A DNA stretch of 64,000 bases, from the NCBI RefSeq assembly GCF_027587205.1, contig NZ_JAPDOD010000044.1, positions 12,904-76,903 of the forward strand, given 5' to 3'. How positions within the stretch are numbered: the first letter of the stretch is position 1; the number at the start of each line of letters is the position of its first letter. Below are positions 1 through 7,802 of the stretch, one piece after another. The stretch comes from Solirubrobacter ginsenosidimutans. Its GTDB lineage: Bacteria; Actinomycetota; Thermoleophilia; Solirubrobacterales; Solirubrobacteraceae. The notes beneath the pieces are model-generated. The model saw nothing but the letters and a program-made list of their open reading frames with translations, was not told the DNA's origin and did not search any database. The position numbers and the translations under genes were made by a program.

Positions 1-569
1 CCGGAATCCGCGCGAAGTCCGCGCGCAGCGTCGCCAGCATCGCGGGCGTGTAGAGCGCGGCGGCGGGATGGAAGAGCGGGTACAGGCGCACGACGCGCGG
101 CCCGATCTGCCGCAGCTCGTCGCGCCCGTGCAGGCGGGTGATCCCGGTCATGTCGTCGCGCAGCAGCTTCGTGGCGAAGTTCCCGAGCGTGCAGACGACC
201 TTCGGCTCGATCAGCTCGAGCTGCCGGAACAGGTACTCCTGGCAGGAGTCGATCTCCTGCGGCAGCGGGTCGCGGTTGCCGGGAGGGCGGCATTTGAGGA
301 CGTTCGCGACGAAGACGTCGCCGCGGGTGAGGCCGATCTCGCTCAGCAGCGTGTCGAGCAGACGACCCGCCTGGCCGACGAACGGGAGGCCCTGCTTGTC
401 CTCGTTGGCGCCGGGCGCCTCGCCCACGAACATGAGGTCCGCGTCGGCGTTGCCCGAGCCGAAGACGACGGTGGTGCGGGTGCCCGCGAGTTGCGGGCAG
501 CGCTGGCAGGTCCGGGCCTGTTCCCAGACGGCCTTCAGCTCCTCGCGCCGCTCCGAAGCGCTGGACATA
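1..569 (-). CDS. Uracil-DNA glycosylase, family 4 (Fe-S), 3' end cut by window
   Basis: Removes uracil from DNA to start base-excision repair. Reading the minus strand from the ATG at 569-567 gives MSSASERREELKAVWEQA and then, in order: a C-x2-C pair (CQRC), the family motif GEAPGANEDKQGLPFVG, NVLKCRPPGNRDPLP, a further Cys about 15 residues on, and HPAAAL near the window edge. Four Cys for a 4Fe-4S cluster and the GEAPG and HPAAA motifs are typical of family 4/5 enzymes (UdgA type). The frame is still open at base 1, so the last residues lie outside the window. It is divergent from the DUF2520-pan genes. The family is secure; family 4 rather than 5 is judged from the GEAPG motif. Confidence 0.9.
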
Positions 570-653
570 TCTCCAAAATATCGGCGCCCGCGGCGGAGCC
601 GGCCGTTTACGCCGCACTGTGCGGCACTAAGATTCAACCGCGCCGGTATCTCG

Positions 654-1394
654 ATGCGAGAACTGGACCCGAAGAGCCCCCACACCCCGCCTGCCTGCAC
701 CGTCGTCGGCGCTGGGCGTCTCGGCACGGTGCTGGCCGCGGCGCTTTCGGATGGCCCCGCTCTGCGGCGCGGCGAGCCGGTCCCGGCGTCCGCCGAGGTC
801 GTCCTGCTCGCGGTGCCGGACGCAAAGATCGCCGAGGTCGCGCTCACCGTCGGACCTGGTCCGCTGCTCGGACACTGCTCCGGAGCGACTGGCCTCGACG
901 TCTTCGGCGGGCGCGAGGGGTTCTCGCTGCACCCGCTGATGTCCGTGCCGACCGGGAGCGAGCCGAGCGTGCTGCGCGGGGCGGGTGCCGCGGTGGACGG
1001 GTCCTCCGAACGCGCGCTGGCGGTGGCCAACGCACTGGCGGAGGCGCTGGGCATGCGCGCCACGCGCGTCAAGCCGGAGGATCGCGTCGCCTACCACGCG
1101 GCGGGGGCGATCGCGGCCAACTTCTTCGTCGCTCTGGAGGCCTGCGCCGAGCGGCTGGCGGCGACGACCGGCATCACCCGCGAGCAGCTCGCCCCGCTCG
1201 TGCTCGCGACCGCGGAGCAGTGGGCGCGGCTGGGCCCCGAGGCCGCGTTGACGGGCGCGATCGCCCGCGGCGACGAGGGGACCGTCGAGCGCCACCGGGC
1301 GGCGGTGGCGGAGCGGACCCCCGAGCTGCTGCCGGTGTGGACCGAGCTCGCGGAGGTCACCCGGGCCGTGGCGGGTAGGAAGAGCTGGGTATGA
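654..1394 (+). CDS. Rossmann-like DUF2520 protein upstream of panC
   Basis: A 246-residue protein with an N-terminal NAD(P)-binding Rossmann fold (VVGAGRLGTVLAAAL, residues about 16-30) followed by a helical DUF2520-type region (SLHPLMSVP, then YHAAGAIAANFFVAL). Such proteins resemble ketopantoate or pyrroline-carboxylate reductases and commonly sit beside panC. The open frame extends upstream to 138, but that part is the antisense of the glycosylase gene, so I start at the ATG at 654. Its stop overlaps the panC start (ATGA at 1391-1394), which indicates translational coupling and a role near pantothenate synthesis, possibly the ketopantoate reductase step. That role is an inference. Confidence 0.8.
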   Translation: MRELDPKSPHTPPACTVVGAGRLGTVLAAALSDGPALRRGEPVPASAEVVLLAVPDAKIAEVALTVGPGPLLGHCSGATGLDVFGGREGFSLHPLMSVPTGSEPSVLRGAGAAVDGSSERALAVANALAEALGMRATRVKPEDRVAYHAAGAIAANFFVALEACAERLAATTGITREQLAPLVLATAEQWARLGPEAALTGAIARGDEGTVERHRAAVAERTPELLPVWTELAEVTRAVAGRKSWV

Positions 1395-2248
1395 GGACGA
1401 TCCGCACGATCGGAGAGATGCGCGCCTGGCTCGGAAACGTGCGCGCCGAGGGCCGGACGGTCGGCCTGGTGCCGACGATGGGCGCCTTCCACGCCGGACA
1501 TCACTCGCTGATGCGGGCCGCGCGCGAGGAGCAGGACTCCGTCGTCGTCTCGCTGTTCGTCAACCCGGCGCAGTTCAACGACCAGCGCGACCTCGCGGCC
1601 TACCCGCGCACCGAGGGCAACGACGCCGCGGAGGCGGCCGAGCTGGGCGTCGACGTGCTCTTCGCCCCGGGGGTGAGCGAGATCTACCCGGACGGCTTCG
1701 CCACGACGGTCATGGTCGGCGGCCTCGCCGAGGTCCTCGAAGGCGCCGAGCGCGGCCCCGGCCACTTCGCCGGCGTCTGCACCGTCGTCAACAAGCTCTT
1801 CAACATCGTCGCGCCCGACGTCGCCTACTTCGGCCAGAAGGACGCGCAGCAGGTCGCGGTGGTCAAGCGGATGGTCCGCGATCTCGACATGCCGGTCAGG
1901 ATCGAGGTCATGCCCACCGTGCGCGAGCCCGACGGCCTCGCGCTCTCCTCCCGCAACGTCCGCCTCTCCCCCGAGGACCGCGCCCGCGCCCTGGGGCTCT
2001 CCCGCGCGCTGCGGGCCGCGTCCGCCGCGGTGGCGGGCGGGGCGCGCGACGCGGAGGCGATCCGCGCGGCCGCGCTGGCCGAGCTCGACGGGCTCGACCC
2101 CGAGTACCTCGCGATCGTCGACCCCCTCACCTTCGCCCCGCTGCGCACGGTCTCAGCCCGCACGCTGGTCGCGATCGCCGCGCAGGTCGGGCCCGTCCGC
2201 CTGATCGACAACATCGTCCTCGAACCCGTCCCGGTGGCGACCGGCTAG
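1391..2248 (+). CDS. panC: Pantothenate synthetase
   Basis: Condenses pantoate with beta-alanine using ATP, the last step of pantothenate synthesis, in the cytoplasm. 285 residues, the normal length. Visible motifs are PTMGAFHAGHHSLMRAA (HxGH nucleotide-binding motif), VSLFVNPAQFN, DVAYFGQKDAQQ, and VREPDGLALSSRNVRLS carrying the second ATP-contact region. It overlaps the DUF2520 gene by four bases and is followed 27 bp later by panB, so the three genes look like one transcription unit. Confidence 0.97.
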   Translation: MRTIRTIGEMRAWLGNVRAEGRTVGLVPTMGAFHAGHHSLMRAAREEQDSVVVSLFVNPAQFNDQRDLAAYPRTEGNDAAEAAELGVDVLFAPGVSEIYPDGFATTVMVGGLAEVLEGAERGPGHFAGVCTVVNKLFNIVAPDVAYFGQKDAQQVAVVKRMVRDLDMPVRIEVMPTVREPDGLALSSRNVRLSPEDRARALGLSRALRAASAAVAGGARDAEAIRAAALAELDGLDPEYLAIVDPLTFAPLRTVSARTLVAIAAQVGPVRLIDNIVLEPVPVATG

Positions 2249-2275
2249 CCGGCGTCAACCACATTAAGGAGCGAG

Positions 2276-3166
2276 ATGTCCACCCCACCCAAGGATCAGC
2301 GCAAGCGCGTGACGCTCACCAAGCTCGCCGAGATGCGAGCGCTGGGCGAGCCGATCGTGATGATCACCGCCTACGACCACCCGAGCGCGCTCGTGGTCGA
2401 GCAGGCGGGCGTCGACGTCGTCCTCGTCGGCGACTCCGCGGCCAACAACGTGCTCGGCTACACCGACACGGTGCCGGTCACGGTCGAGGAGCTGCTGATG
2501 CTCACCCGCGCGGTCCGGCGCGGGCTGAAGACCCCGCTGCTGGTCGGCGATCTGCCGTTCGGGTCCTATGAGGCCAGTGACGCGCAGGCGATCGCGACCG
2601 CCCACCGCTTCGTCAAGGAGGCCAGCTGCGACGCGATCAAGCTCGAGGGCGGTGGCGCCTCCGCCGACCGTGCCCGGGCGATCATCCGCGCCGGGGTGCC
2701 GGTGATGGGCCACATCGGCCTGACGCCGCAGACCGCCACGATGCTCGGCGGCTACCGCGCCCAGGGGCGCACCGCGGCGCGCGCCAAGCAGGTCTTCGAC
2801 GACGCGCTCGCGCTGCAGGAGGCGGGCTGCTTCAGCATCGTCTTCGAGGCGATCCCCGCCGAGGTCACCGACGCGATCATGCCCTACCTCGAGATCCCGG
2901 TGATCGGCATCGGCGCGGGCCCGAGCACCGACGGCCAGGTGCTGGTCCTGCACGACCTGCTGGCGATCCACGACGACTTCAAGCCGAAGTTCGCCAAGCG
3001 CTTCGCCGCGGTCAAGGAAGAGATGCTGCGCGGCGTCGAGGCGTACGCCGAAGAGGTGCGCACACGCAAGTTCCCCGCGCCCGAGCACACCTACGGGATC
3101 GCCCCCGAGGAACTCGAGCGTTTCCGGGACAGCCTGGCGCCGGTGGAGCACCACGCCCGCAGATAA
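2276..3166 (+). CDS. panB: 3-methyl-2-oxobutanoate hydroxymethyltransferase
   Basis: Transfers a one-carbon unit from methylene-tetrahydrofolate to ketoisovalerate to make ketopantoate. 296 residues. Family segments seen: TLTKLAEMRALGEPIVMITAYD, the metal-binding stretch VVLVGDSAANNVLGY, AIKLEGG, PVMGHIGLTPQ and IPVIGIGAGPSTDGQVLV. A clear ribosome-binding site (AAGGAG, 2266-2271) sits five bases before the ATG. Together with panC it supplies pantoate and pantothenate for coenzyme A; coaE, the last CoA step, lies in the same window at 50.8 kb. Confidence 0.97.
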   Translation: MSTPPKDQRKRVTLTKLAEMRALGEPIVMITAYDHPSALVVEQAGVDVVLVGDSAANNVLGYTDTVPVTVEELLMLTRAVRRGLKTPLLVGDLPFGSYEASDAQAIATAHRFVKEASCDAIKLEGGGASADRARAIIRAGVPVMGHIGLTPQTATMLGGYRAQGRTAARAKQVFDDALALQEAGCFSIVFEAIPAEVTDAIMPYLEIPVIGIGAGPSTDGQVLVLHDLLAIHDDFKPKFAKRFAAVKEEMLRGVEAYAEEVRTRKFPAPEHTYGIAPEELERFRDSLAPVEHHARR

Positions 3167-3197
3167 CAACTTCTTCACAAGTAGACTGCCGGGCCAC

Positions 3198-3824
3198 ATG
3201 AGCCGGCTGTCTCAGATCTTCGCGCCCAAGGAACGGGAGTTCTTCGACCTCTTCGAGGAGGCGGCGAACAACTGCGTCAAGGCCGCCGGTCTGCTCCAGC
3301 ACATGCTGGAGCAGTGGCCGGACGACGGCCAGTCGCTGCGTGAGGTCGTGGACTGCGAGCAGGAAGGCGACCGGATCACCCACGACATCATCCAGCGCCT
3401 CAACCAGACGTTCGTGACGCCCTTCGACCGCGAGGACATCATCGCGCTCGCCTCGGGCATCGATGACATCGTCGACTTCATCGAGGAGGTCGCCGACTTC
3501 CTCGGCCTCTACCGGATCGAGGCGTCGACCGAGCAGGCGGAGCGCATGGCCGCGGTCCTGCATCAGGCGACCCGGCAGATCAACGGCGCGATGCCGCGCC
3601 TGCGCAGCCTGCAGGACATCCACCACTACACGGTGGAGGTCAACCGGCTCGAGAACGAGGGCGACCGGATCCTCCGCGAGGCAGTCGCCGCACTGTTCGA
3701 CCACGGGATCGACCCGATGATGGTCATCCGCTGGAAGGACATCTACGAGCGCTTGGAAGATGCCATCGATGCCACCGAGACCGCGGTGAACATCATGGAA
3801 GGCATCATCATCAAGAACCGGTAG
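3198..3824 (+). CDS. DUF47 (PhoU-like) regulator of phosphate transporter
   Basis: 208-residue all-alpha protein of the DUF47 family, which pairs with Pit phosphate permeases and resembles PhoU. It starts with MSRLSQIFAPKEREFFDLFEEAANN. The acidic metal-contact motif E-x3-D appears twice: DCEQEGDRITHDI near residue 50 and NRLENEGDRILREAV near residue 150, the hallmark of PhoU-like three-helix repeats. The pit start lies only two bases after its stop, so the two proteins are almost certainly co-translated. Likely role: control of Pit activity. Confidence 0.92.
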   Translation: MSRLSQIFAPKEREFFDLFEEAANNCVKAAGLLQHMLEQWPDDGQSLREVVDCEQEGDRITHDIIQRLNQTFVTPFDREDIIALASGIDDIVDFIEEVADFLGLYRIEASTEQAERMAAVLHQATRQINGAMPRLRSLQDIHHYTVEVNRLENEGDRILREAVAALFDHGIDPMMVIRWKDIYERLEDAIDATETAVNIMEGIIIKNR

Positions 3825-3826
3825 AC

Positions 3827-4921
3827 GTGCACTCCGACGTCATCCTGTTCATCGTCGTCGGCACGGCGATCGCCTTCGACTTCACCAACGGCTTCCACGA
3901 CACGGCCAATGCGATCGCCACGTCGGTGTCGACGCGCGCCATGTCGCCCCGGGTCGCCGTCGCCATGGCCGCGAGCCTGAACTTCGTCGGCGCCTTCCTC
4001 TCGCTCGCGGTCGCCGCGACGATCGCCAAGGGGATCGTCGACTCGACCTCGATCACGCTGCTCACGGTCTTCGCGGGCCTCGTCGGCGCGATCGCGTGGA
4101 ACCTGACGACCTGGTGGTTCGGGTTGCCCTCGTCCTCGTCGCACGCCCTGATCGGCGGGATGGTCGGCGCGACGCTCGTCTCCGAAGGGTCCAGCGCCGT
4201 GCTCTGGCAGGGTCTCCTCGACAAGGTCGCGATCCCCGCGCTCGTCGCGCCCGTGCTGGCGATGGCCGCCGCCGGGCTGGCGATCCTCGTCGCCTACCGC
4301 ATCGTCGGGCGCCAATCGCCTGGCGTCGTGACGCGCGGCTTCCGGCTCGGCCAGCTCGCCACGAGCGCCCTGTTCTCGCTCTCGCACGGCACCAACGACG
4401 CGCAGAAGACGATGGGGATCATCTTCCTCGCGCTGGTCACGAACGGGAACCTGAGCGCCGACGCCGACATCCCGACGTGGGTGGTCGTGTCCTCGGCGTC
4501 GGCGATCGCGCTCGGCACCTACTTCGGCGGCTGGCGGATCGTGCGAACGATGGGCTCGAAGATCATCAAGATGGACCCGGCGCAGGGCTTCGCGGCCCAG
4601 GGCGCGGGGGCAGCGGTGATCCTGTCGGCGTCGCACGTGGGCTTCCCGCTGTCGACGACGCAGGTCATGTCCGGCGCGATCGTGGGCGCGGGTGCGGCCA
4701 AGCGGCTCTCCGCGGTGCGCTGGGGCGTCGCCGGGAACATCGTCCTGGCGTGGGTGCTGACGCTGCCGTGCTCGGCCGCCGTCGGCGCCGTGACGTACGG
4801 CGTGGTGCGGCTCTTCGGGACCGGGTCGACCGGCCCGATCGTCGTCGCCGGCGCGCTGCTGGCGGCGCTGGCGGTCTTCTCGCTGCGGCGGCTGCGGGTC
4901 CAGGAGCCGGTGGCCGCATGA
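3827..4921 (+). CDS. pit: Low-affinity inorganic phosphate transporter, Pit family
   Basis: Membrane symporter for inorganic phosphate, 364 residues with about ten hydrophobic segments. The two inverted halves each carry the family signature: DFTNGFHDTANAIATS near residue 14 and LSHGTNDAQKTMGI near residue 185. The start is GTG at 3827, two bases after the DUF47 stop. The 3' end overlaps the next small membrane gene by four bases (ATGA at 4918-4921). Substrate by family; specificity not tested here. Confidence 0.95.
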   Translation: MHSDVILFIVVGTAIAFDFTNGFHDTANAIATSVSTRAMSPRVAVAMAASLNFVGAFLSLAVAATIAKGIVDSTSITLLTVFAGLVGAIAWNLTTWWFGLPSSSSHALIGGMVGATLVSEGSSAVLWQGLLDKVAIPALVAPVLAMAAAGLAILVAYRIVGRQSPGVVTRGFRLGQLATSALFSLSHGTNDAQKTMGIIFLALVTNGNLSADADIPTWVVVSSASAIALGTYFGGWRIVRTMGSKIIKMDPAQGFAAQGAGAAVILSASHVGFPLSTTQVMSGAIVGAGAAKRLSAVRWGVAGNIVLAWVLTLPCSAAVGAVTYGVVRLFGTGSTGPIVVAGALLAALAVFSLRRLRVQEPVAA

Positions 4922-5142
4922 TCGGCGACATCTTCGAGGTGATCTGGGTCTCGCTGATCGCGGGGGTGGGGATCACCGCCTCGTTCTCGTTCGTCGTGCT
5001 CGGCAGCGGGCGGTCGGCGGAGGCGCGGCGCGAAGGGCACAGCATCGCCACGGTCGCCTACGGCGCGCTCGCGGTGGTGTTCCTGATCGTCTTCTTCGGC
5101 GGCTTCGTCTACGCCATCGACGTCCTGCTGACCAAGCGGTAG
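4918..5142 (+). CDS. Small two-helix membrane protein after pit
   Basis: 74 residues with two predicted membrane helices: IFEVIWVSLIAGVGITASFSFVVLG-like (about 5-28) and VAYGALAVVFLIVFFGGFVYAI (about 44-65), joined by a charged loop (RSAEARREGH). It starts inside the pit stop codon (ATGA), so it is translationally coupled to the phosphate transporter and may be an accessory subunit. No enzymatic motif. Its TAG stop runs straight into the left arm of the inverted repeat described at 5140-5180. Confidence 0.75.
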   Translation: MIGDIFEVIWVSLIAGVGITASFSFVVLGSGRSAEARREGHSIATVAYGALAVVFLIVFFGGFVYAIDVLLTKR

Positions 5143-5180
5143 CTGGGGACGAACGTCAACTGCTCCGGTGAGGGAGGGGC
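5140..5180 (+). repeat. Left arm of ~40-bp inverted repeat
   Basis: Begins with the TAG stop of the small membrane gene and reads TAGCTGGGGACGAACGTC, then AACTGC, then a G-rich tail (CCGGTGAGGGAGGGG). The reverse complement of 5523-5562 matches 23 of the first 24 positions and about 36 of 40 overall. Confidence 0.7.
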
Positions 5181-5559
5181 CGTTGCGGTGCGGGCCACGG
5201 AGACAGAAAGGGCGTTCTCACGCACGCCGATCACCCCATCGGGCGGGTCGCGAGGGGGGTGATCCACGAACCTTCCGGGGGGAGGGCACTTTGTGCAGCA
5301 CCCCCATCAACGCGCCACATCGAACAGCGCGAACCCGATCGAAACCCGCGACCCGCGCCTCAAACGCGCACGGTCAACCACGGCGACCGGGACAACGCGA
5401 GTCAGGGACACACTCTCCGTCTCGTGGCCCGTAACTGTCGGTGTCCCGGCACGGCAACCCAAGCCAACAGAGCCGAGCGGCACGGCGGACGGCGGCAGCC
5501 CGGGACGGGTGGCTCGCCACTCCCCCTCCCCACCCGGCGCAGTTGACGTTCGTCCCGAG
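5143..5559. other. Gene-free 417-bp gap between convergent genes
   Basis: No credible gene here: the open frames on the plus strand are Arg/Pro/Thr-rich with no domain and no ribosome-binding site. The gap is framed at both ends by an inverted repeat of about 40 bp (5140-5180 and 5523-5562) and contains one copy (5254-5332) of a structured repeat that recurs at 9241-9322. The whole segment has the form of a small non-coding mobile element (MITE-like) or a paired 3'-end RNA element. That reading is an inference. Confidence 0.55.
5254..5332. repeat. Structured repeat, copy A
   Basis: Runs GGGGGGTG, then ACGAACCTTCC, GGAGGG, CAGCACCCCC, TCAACGC and CGAACAGCGCGAA. GGGGGTG (5255-5261) can pair with CACCCCC (5299-5305), and CCTTCC (5271-5276) with GGAGGG (5281-5286), giving a nested hairpin. 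Copy B at 9241 keeps both stems with different bases, which suggests a folded RNA. Orientation unknown; both copies lie between convergent genes. Confidence 0.5.
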
Positions 5560-5562
5560 CTA
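5523..5562 (-). repeat. Right arm of ~40-bp inverted repeat
   Basis: Read on the minus strand it starts at the TAG stop of the acetyltransferase (5562-5560) and continues CTCGGGACGAACGTCAACTG, then a G-rich tail. Both convergent genes therefore end in the same 3' sequence, stop codon included. Confidence 0.7.
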
Positions 5563-6147
5563 GTACTCGATCGTCCTGAGCACGCGGGCGGGTGAGCCGG
5601 CGGCGATGCTGAAGGGCGGGAGGTCGGTCGTGACGACGCTGTTGGCGCCGATCACGCAGCGCTCGCCGATCGTGACGCCGCTCGTCACGACGACGTTCGC
5701 GCCGCACCACACGTTGTCGCCGATGCGGGTCGGGCCCTTGGACGTGAAGCCCTGCCAGGTCACTGGCTTGTCGGGGTCGTCGAAGCGGTGGTTGCCGTCG
5801 GTGACGAAGCAGCCGTTGGCGAACATGCAGTGCTCGCCGATCTCGACGAGCTCGACGGCCGCGACCTGAACGCCGAGGTTGAGGAAGCTGCCGCCGCCGA
5901 TGCGAATCCTTCCTGGCGCGGGCGCGGTCAGCCACACATTGGGCTCCAAGAGGACGTGTTCGCCCAGTTCCAGGCGCCCGTCGAGCAGCATCTCGAGCAC
6001 GTTTCCGTGGACCGGCCAGCGCGTGAAAGCACGGCGCCGCGCGAATTCGTAGTGGATCCGGGCGCGGTTCCACGGCAGGGTCGAGCGCTCGTACCAGCGC
6101 CACTTCTGTGCCCAGAGTTTGAGGTCAGCCGGGTCGACAGATTGCAT
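5560..6147 (-). CDS. Acetyltransferase with left-handed beta-helix (hexapeptide repeats)
   Basis: 195 residues. The C-terminal two thirds shows hexapeptide-type repeats (LELGEHVLLEPNVWL, GRIRIGGGSFLNLGVQ, VEIGEHCMFANGCFV, TRIGDNVWCGANVVVTSGVTIGERCVIGANSVVTTDLPPFSIAAGSPARVLR), ending as in the maltose/galactoside acetyltransferase (LacA/NodL) family. The segment FVTDGNHRFDDPDKP carries the conserved Asp/His of the acetyl-CoA-dependent active site. The acceptor is unknown, probably a sugar or cell-surface glycan. It converges on the phosphate genes and is divergent from the LysM gene. Confidence 0.85.
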   Translation of the reverse strand: MQSVDPADLKLWAQKWRWYERSTLPWNRARIHYEFARRRAFTRWPVHGNVLEMLLDGRLELGEHVLLEPNVWLTAPAPGRIRIGGGSFLNLGVQVAAVELVEIGEHCMFANGCFVTDGNHRFDDPDKPVTWQGFTSKGPTRIGDNVWCGANVVVTSGVTIGERCVIGANSVVTTDLPPFSIAAGSPARVLRTIEY

Positions 6148-6237
6148 GCACGTTCACGTAACCCCGCTCGCAGGACTTCACTTGCGGACCGCGACGGGCA
6201 AGCCTGAGCGCAGTCAGACACTTCGCTGGGAGGCTAC

Positions 6238-7185
6238 GTGTTGCGCCGTACTCCGCTTTTCGCTCTTTGCTTCGCCATCTTGTTCGCCGCTCCTGCTGGA
6301 GCCGCCGTGCCGCATACCGTTCAGCCAGGCGAGACGCTCTGGTCGATCGCGGCGGCCAATAACCTCACGACCCGAACCGTCGCCGCATTCAACGGCCTGT
6401 CCGAGAACGCGCAGGTCGTGCTCGGGAGCACGATCCAGGTGCCGAGCACGTCCGAGGGCTACTCGGCGCTGCAGAAGAACGGGCTCGTGCCCGTCGCGCC
6501 GGCGCCCGGCTCGGCGCCGGCGACCACCGCGCCCGCGGCTCCGGCCGCCGCTCCCGCCCCGATGGGCGGCTACACCGTCCGGCCGGGCGACACCCTGTCC
6601 GGCCTCGCCGCGGGCGCCCGCGTGTCGGTCAACGCGATCGCCCAGATGAACGGGCTCAACCCGAGCGGCCTGCTGATCGCGGGCACCGTCATCAAGCTGC
6701 CGACGGGCGCGCCCGCCCCCGCCCGCGCCTCGCAGCCCGCACCGGCCGCCACGGTCGTCCCGGTCGCGGCGCCCGAGCCCACCAGCACGCGGGTCGGCGC
6801 CGCCGACGTGCAATCGGTCGCCGCCGCCCACGGCGTCTCGCCCTCGCTGGCGACCGCGATCGCCTGGCAGGAGAGCGGCTTCAACAACGGGATGGTGTCG
6901 TCCGCCAACGCCCGCGGCGTGATGCAGGTCATGCCCGGCACGTGGAACTACGTGCAGCAGAACCTGGCCGGCGGCCGCAAGCTGAACCCGTATTCGGCGT
7001 CCGACAACGTGACCGCGGGCGTGCTGTACCTCAAGTCGCTGCTCAACCAGACCGGCGGCAACGAGTCGCAGGCGATCGCCGCGTACTACCAGGGCCTTGG
7101 GGCGCTCCGCTCGCGCGGCGTGTTCGACGACACCGCCAAGTACGTCGCCAACGTCCAGGCGTTGCGCGGACGCTTCGGCGGCTAG
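6238..7185 (+). CDS. Secreted LysM x2 lytic transglycosylase
   Basis: 315 residues. A signal peptide (LRRTPLFALCFAILFAAPAGAA) is followed by two LysM peptidoglycan-binding repeats (PHTVQPGETLWSIAAANNLT about 25-70; GYTVRPGDTLSGLAAGARVS about 110-155), an Ala/Pro linker, and a C-terminal transglycosylase SLT domain (about 190-315) with the catalytic Glu in ATAIAWQESGFNNG and the SSANARGVMQVMPGTW motif. It cleaves peptidoglycan outside the membrane. The start is GTG at 6238 with GGGAGG seven to eight bases before it. Stand-alone gene, divergent from the acetyltransferase. Confidence 0.92.
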   Translation: MLRRTPLFALCFAILFAAPAGAAVPHTVQPGETLWSIAAANNLTTRTVAAFNGLSENAQVVLGSTIQVPSTSEGYSALQKNGLVPVAPAPGSAPATTAPAAPAAAPAPMGGYTVRPGDTLSGLAAGARVSVNAIAQMNGLNPSGLLIAGTVIKLPTGAPAPARASQPAPAATVVPVAAPEPTSTRVGAADVQSVAAAHGVSPSLATAIAWQESGFNNGMVSSANARGVMQVMPGTWNYVQQNLAGGRKLNPYSASDNVTAGVLYLKSLLNQTGGNESQAIAAYYQGLGALRSRGVFDDTAKYVANVQALRGRFGG

Positions 7186-7200
7186 TAGTCGCGCTTCCGA

Positions 7201-7235
7201 TTGGTCCGCAGCGAGATGATCTCGTTGCGGACCAA
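7201..7235. promoter_or_regulatory. 35-bp inverted repeat before the MarR gene, probable operator
   Basis: Two 17-base arms, TTGGTCCGCAGCGAGAT and ATCTCGTTGCGGACCAA, around a single central G; 16 of 17 positions pair. It ends 18 bp before the MarR ATG. The core AGATGATCT matches the AGATCATCT core of the second palindrome in front of the efflux gene (7749-7763). It could also serve as a hairpin terminator for the LysM gene, but no T-run follows. Confidence 0.65.
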
Positions 7236-7253
7236 TCTTGCTACGCTGAACGC

Positions 7254-7727
7254 ATGGCGACAGTAGAGAGAACACCAGACCTCGGGTTTCTGTTCGCCAA
7301 GGCCGCGCACTCCCTGCAGACCGAGATGACCGCGCGGCTCGAGCACATCGGGCTCATGCCGCGCGAGCAGTGCGTGCTGAGCAAGGCGCTCGAGGGCGAG
7401 CAGACGCAGATCCGCCTCGCCGAGCGCTGCGAGCTCGACAAGACGACGATGGTCGTCACCGTCGACCGGCTGGAAAAGGCCGGCCTGGTCGAGCGCCGCC
7501 CCTCCCCCACCGATCGCCGCGCCCGGATCATCGCCGTGACCGAGAAGGGCAAGGCGGTCGCCGAGGAGGGCGACGCGCTGATCGAAGGGATCTACGCCGA
7601 CATCCTCGGCTCACTGCCGGACGACGAGCGCGCGGTCTTCGCCAACGCGTTGGCGCGACTGGTCACCGATCGCCTGTCGAATCCGCCGACCTGCGTCACC
7701 CCCGTGAGGCGCCCGCGCACCTCATGA
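7254..7727 (+). CDS. MarR-family transcriptional regulator
   Basis: 157-residue winged-helix repressor. The core reads GLMPREQCVLSKAL, IRLAERCELDKTTMVVTVDRLEKAGLVERRPSPTDRRARIIAVTEKGKAV, the usual MarR recognition helix and DR-rich wing. The open frame extends upstream to 6942, but that part overlaps the LysM gene out of frame. The ATG at 7254 gives the normal MarR length. The MFS exporter follows 75 bp later with two palindromes between, so it very likely represses the exporter and itself. Confidence 0.93.
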   Translation: MATVERTPDLGFLFAKAAHSLQTEMTARLEHIGLMPREQCVLSKALEGEQTQIRLAERCELDKTTMVVTVDRLEKAGLVERRPSPTDRRARIIAVTEKGKAVAEEGDALIEGIYADILGSLPDDERAVFANALARLVTDRLSNPPTCVTPVRRPRTS

Positions 7728-7733
7728 TCCTGA

Positions 7734-7763
7734 AGTAGATCGTCTACTAGTAGATCATCTGCT
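7734..7763. promoter_or_regulatory. Tandem palindromes in front of MFS exporter, probable MarR operator
   Basis: Two adjoining 15-bp near-palindromes, AGTAGATCGTCTACT (7734-7748) and AGTAGATCATCTGCT (7749-7763), lie in the 75-bp gap between the MarR gene and the exporter. Size and spacing fit MarR dimers. The shared AGAT-ATCT core also occurs in the repeat at 7201-7235. Confidence 0.7.
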
Positions 7764-7802
7764 ACGGTCCCTCCTGTGTCCACGAACCAGGAGGCGACTC
7801 CC

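Noticed and set aside
5254..5312. Direct call of copy A as 6C RNA
   Set aside because: The two C6 runs on the minus strand are suggestive, but copy B has only one, and I cannot run a covariance search. Kept as an unassigned structured repeat.
5168..5595. Open frames of 88-100 codons inside the 5.1-5.6 kb gap
   Set aside because: Arg/Pro/Thr-rich, no ribosome-binding site, no domain, three overlapping frames of equal quality, and they run across the inverted repeats; they look like chance frames in GC-rich DNA.
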